Shown here: piece after piece, positions 49,521 to 64,000 of the stretch | How the letters are laid out: each line of letters opens with the position of its first letter | Position numbering within the stretch: the stretch's first letter is position 1 | Assembly: GCF_036324505.1 (NCBI RefSeq) | Contig: NC_086351.1 | Coordinates: 3,296,001-3,360,000, forward strand | Length of the DNA: 64,000 nucleotides | Source: Eleginops maclovinus | Lineage: Eukaryota > Chordata > Actinopteri > Perciformes > Eleginopidae | Direction of reading: 5' to 3' | Notes under the pieces: model-generated | Databases searched by the model: none | Seen by the model: only the letters and a program-made list of their open reading frames with translations | What the model was told of the DNA's origin: nothing | Program-made: the position numbers and the translations under genes

Positions 49521-51036
49521 CGTAATATAAAGTACGGAGAACAACACTGATTGATCAGATAAGACCAAAAACGAACATTCACTTTTGTTTTTTCCTCAGA
49601 AAATGAAGTATATTAAATCCATATTATTTACTCCTAGACTTTATTAGATTTTTTTCAAAGTTTTATCCATTAGGTTTTATTTTATTTTTCATTTAGGATT
49701 CATTTTAAAAATTTAAAAATGTTCAGAAATCTTAAATCTGCATCAAAATATGTATTAAAACACACATACCAATAAAGTACCACTGGTGTTAATAGAGAAA
49801 CACAAGTCAAAAAACGACCAAAAAAATCAACAAAGACTGCAGAAAAGGGTGGGAAAAGTAGAAATAGAAGACAGAGGAAGTATAGCCGTAGCAAATACAG
49901 TGAGAAAATAACAAATACACTCACCTAAAAGACATTCTCAGGACTCTTGCAGCACGGACTGTGTTTGCTGCGACAGGAAGTGATGGGTTGGATCCAGGCT
50001 CTCCTCTGTGTACTTCTCTATGATGAGTGTGTCTCTCCTTACAAACACAGTAAAACTGACACACACACACACACACACACACAGTCGGGTTGCACTCAGT
50101 TTCTGTGTTCACTGTTTAGACTCCAACTCTCTCTCATGATAAGAAATCAGGCTCAGTTAATCCTACCGCCCTGTCATTTACTCTAATTGTCTTAACTTCC
50201 TAAACTGTCTACAAGAAAAAATGTGCCGTTCCTGTGTCCCGCTCTTCCTCTTTTATATGCTCTCCTGCTCTTCCTGCACATCGACATTTGACTCCATGTA
50301 AATTCCCGCTCGTCCTTCGAGGTTTGCATGCAAAGCGTGTCAGGATGTTTCTGCTCGTCAGTCGTTCTGTTGCTCGTTCCTAGACTGGAATCAGGGTTCA
50401 CATGCTGAGTTCTGACGTGGGCGAGGGTGACAAACTGAACAGGAAAAACATGGAAACAGGAAACAAGTCAAAAATAGTTGGATGGGTATGAAAAGTCCAG
50501 CTCTTACTCCAGTTACAGGAGACATTAAACGGATACTTTAACCTTTAAAAAGATCCTTTGTTTAGCGATTTCTCACCTTATATTACCGGGAGTTTTACAG
50601 GAGAAGTTAGTTTTTCTGGCATGCCTCCTCGTTATACGAAGAATACAGAAACATAGTCAAGTTTTGGAGACTTGAAGTCTACAAGTGAGGCGTTTGAAGA
50701 CAGAAAGAAGATATAGAACATGCATCTCACACAATGTTTGCAGGGTAATGTGGTTTAATTTGACCAGTTGTTTCCTCACTACTTCCTAAACACGTGCATG
50801 TTCATTAACTATAGCTTTTGCTAAGCAGGGATCACCTTTTACTTCAATTCATCAAGACTTTTCCCAGTATTTTGCACCAAATTTAATGACACTGAGTTCA
50901 ATAGTATTTTAGATATTTCACTAACAAAGTGATGGACCGTCCGCCTGAAATCTGCTGAAAATGCTGCAAAGTTGAGTAAAAAAACAATCAGAATTTCTAT
51001 AAAAAGCGACCAAGATCCTCGAAAAACTGTTGAATT

Positions 51037-51042
51037 TTTATT
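51037..51042 (-). promoter_or_regulatory. chd4: Candidate chd4 poly(A) signal
   Basis: On the minus strand AATAAA lies ~960 bases after the chd4 stop. No nearer good hexamer was noticed, so this would imply a ~1 kb 3' UTR. Confidence 0.35.
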
Positions 51043-51470
51043 GAAGTTCATAAAAACAAACAGCAATGAAAAAAACAACAAGGTGGTAACCATAATAATA
51101 ATAATAATAATATTTTTGATAATGTAAAACAACTGAACAATATACAGTAAGAAATTAAATTAATCGTTTCTCAAAACCATCCCGTGTACCTAAAAGCTGC
51201 GGAGATATTGCATGTTCATTTTTCGGGGAATTTTACAGGGAGTAAATCTGGGATGCAGTCAGGAATGTCGAGGTGCTGGGGGTGGCGTTAGTAGCCGGAT
51301 GGGGTCACCTGACGGGGGTGGAGGGGGGGGGTGGAGATTAAGGATGCAGGTTAAAACTCAGGAGGAGGAAACAGATCTGACTCACTGATAGAAAAGTGAC
51401 GATGTGTTAAAGTCGGGGCGTTCTGCAGTAGAGGTGCACATTAATATGCCCTGTTTCATTCCTTCGACAC

Positions 51471-51528
51471 ACACACACACACACAGACACACACACACAC
51501 ACACACAGACACACACACACACACACAC
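51471..51528 (+). repeat. (AC)n microsatellite with AGAC interruptions
   Basis: Imperfect run in the presumed chd4 3' UTR; another short (AC)n lies at 51673-51698. Confidence 0.95.
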
Positions 51529-51671
51529 GTGAGGGCACTAAAGTTGTCTTTAAAAACAAATAATAAAAACACAATAAAATCCCTTGACATTTTTTATGAT
51601 GCAAAAATGACTACAATGCACCGGTATACTCCAAGCATGCTGCTCCAGTCTTCTTCTTCATATTACATAAA

Positions 51672-51702
<31 letters not shown>

Positions 51703-51999
51703 AGCAGGTCGGTGCAGCTGCAGTTGAGTCACAAAGACAGTGCTCAGAATACAGAAATCGACGTCAGAAATTCCTAAAATCAACGTCAAGATCTCCTCCT
51801 CTCTACGTCCAGCAGCCGATGCTCCTCTGAGTCCGGGGGGGAGGGGGGTGGTTTGTGGGTGAAGAGTGCGGAGGACTAACCTGTGCTGTACATGGTTGTT
51901 TTTGGGGCGTGAGGGGGGGGCAGGGGGCGTCTGCTACATGGTGGTGAGGTGAGGGCAGCTAGCCTCAGTCAGTGAGAGTGAAAGGAGCGATGGGATTGG

Positions 52000-63864
<11,865 letters not shown>

Positions 63865-64000
63865 TTAATATCATGGCATGACATGGCTCATAAAGCATGT
63901 GGATTAGTTTAAATATATCAATTCAAAGCTCGCCTTTATCTGACGCTACGACAAAGACTAAAAGCTTTTTTTTCTTCTAAACCTTTAATTTTATGACATT

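Overview
The window is teleost nuclear DNA. It shows compact vertebrate introns with GT-AG boundaries, many (CA)n/(TG)n microsatellites, a tRNA-derived SINE, hAT-type MITEs and a decayed hAT transposase. Every protein gene recognised belongs to the block conserved on human chromosome 12p13 (C1R/C1S, RBP5, PTPN6, CHD4 and TNF-receptor genes). Exon models were built by hand from splice sites, reading phase and remembered family architecture; no database was searched.

Layout. 1-715: repeat fragment, CA microsatellite and the 3' end of the first complement gene. 716-8112 (minus): C1r-like protease gene, 13 coding exons, with an apparent one-base frameshift in CUB1. 8113-9629: intergenic, containing a complete hAT-type MITE. 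9630-15354 (minus): C1s-like protease gene, 11 coding exons, open throughout. 16139-24239 (plus): CD40/HVEM/LTBR-type TNF receptor superfamily gene, 9 exons. 25795-28027 (minus): cellular retinol-binding protein, probably rbp5. 29967-46799 (minus): complete ptpn6 (SHP-1), 15 coding exons, plus a probable non-coding first exon near 47.1-47.3 kb. 46.8-52.0 kb: microsatellites and retroposon tails. 52000-63843 (minus): the last 14 coding exons of chd4, with a 2.2 kb hAT relic in one intron; the gene continues past the right edge.

The genes mix innate immunity and general cell biology. The two complement proteases are CUB-EGF-CUB-CCP-CCP-SP modules of the C1/MASP family and sit head to tail. The TNF receptor and SHP-1 are leukocyte signalling genes. 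The retinol carrier and the NuRD ATPase CHD4 are their conserved neighbours. All assigned exons join in consistent phase except one in the C1r-like gene.

The most notable points are: (i) the C1r-like gene carries an extra base in a C4 run that breaks CUB1; (ii) its protease domain is split over three exons although it has an AGY serine codon and no histidine loop, a combination unlike either standard family gene type; (iii) the C1s-like protease has arginine at chymotrypsin position 193, as in mesotrypsin; (iv) the TNF receptor model has no visible signal peptide; (v) several 5' splice sites lie inside or against CA/TG repeats; (vi) several transposons have readable ends and target-site duplications.
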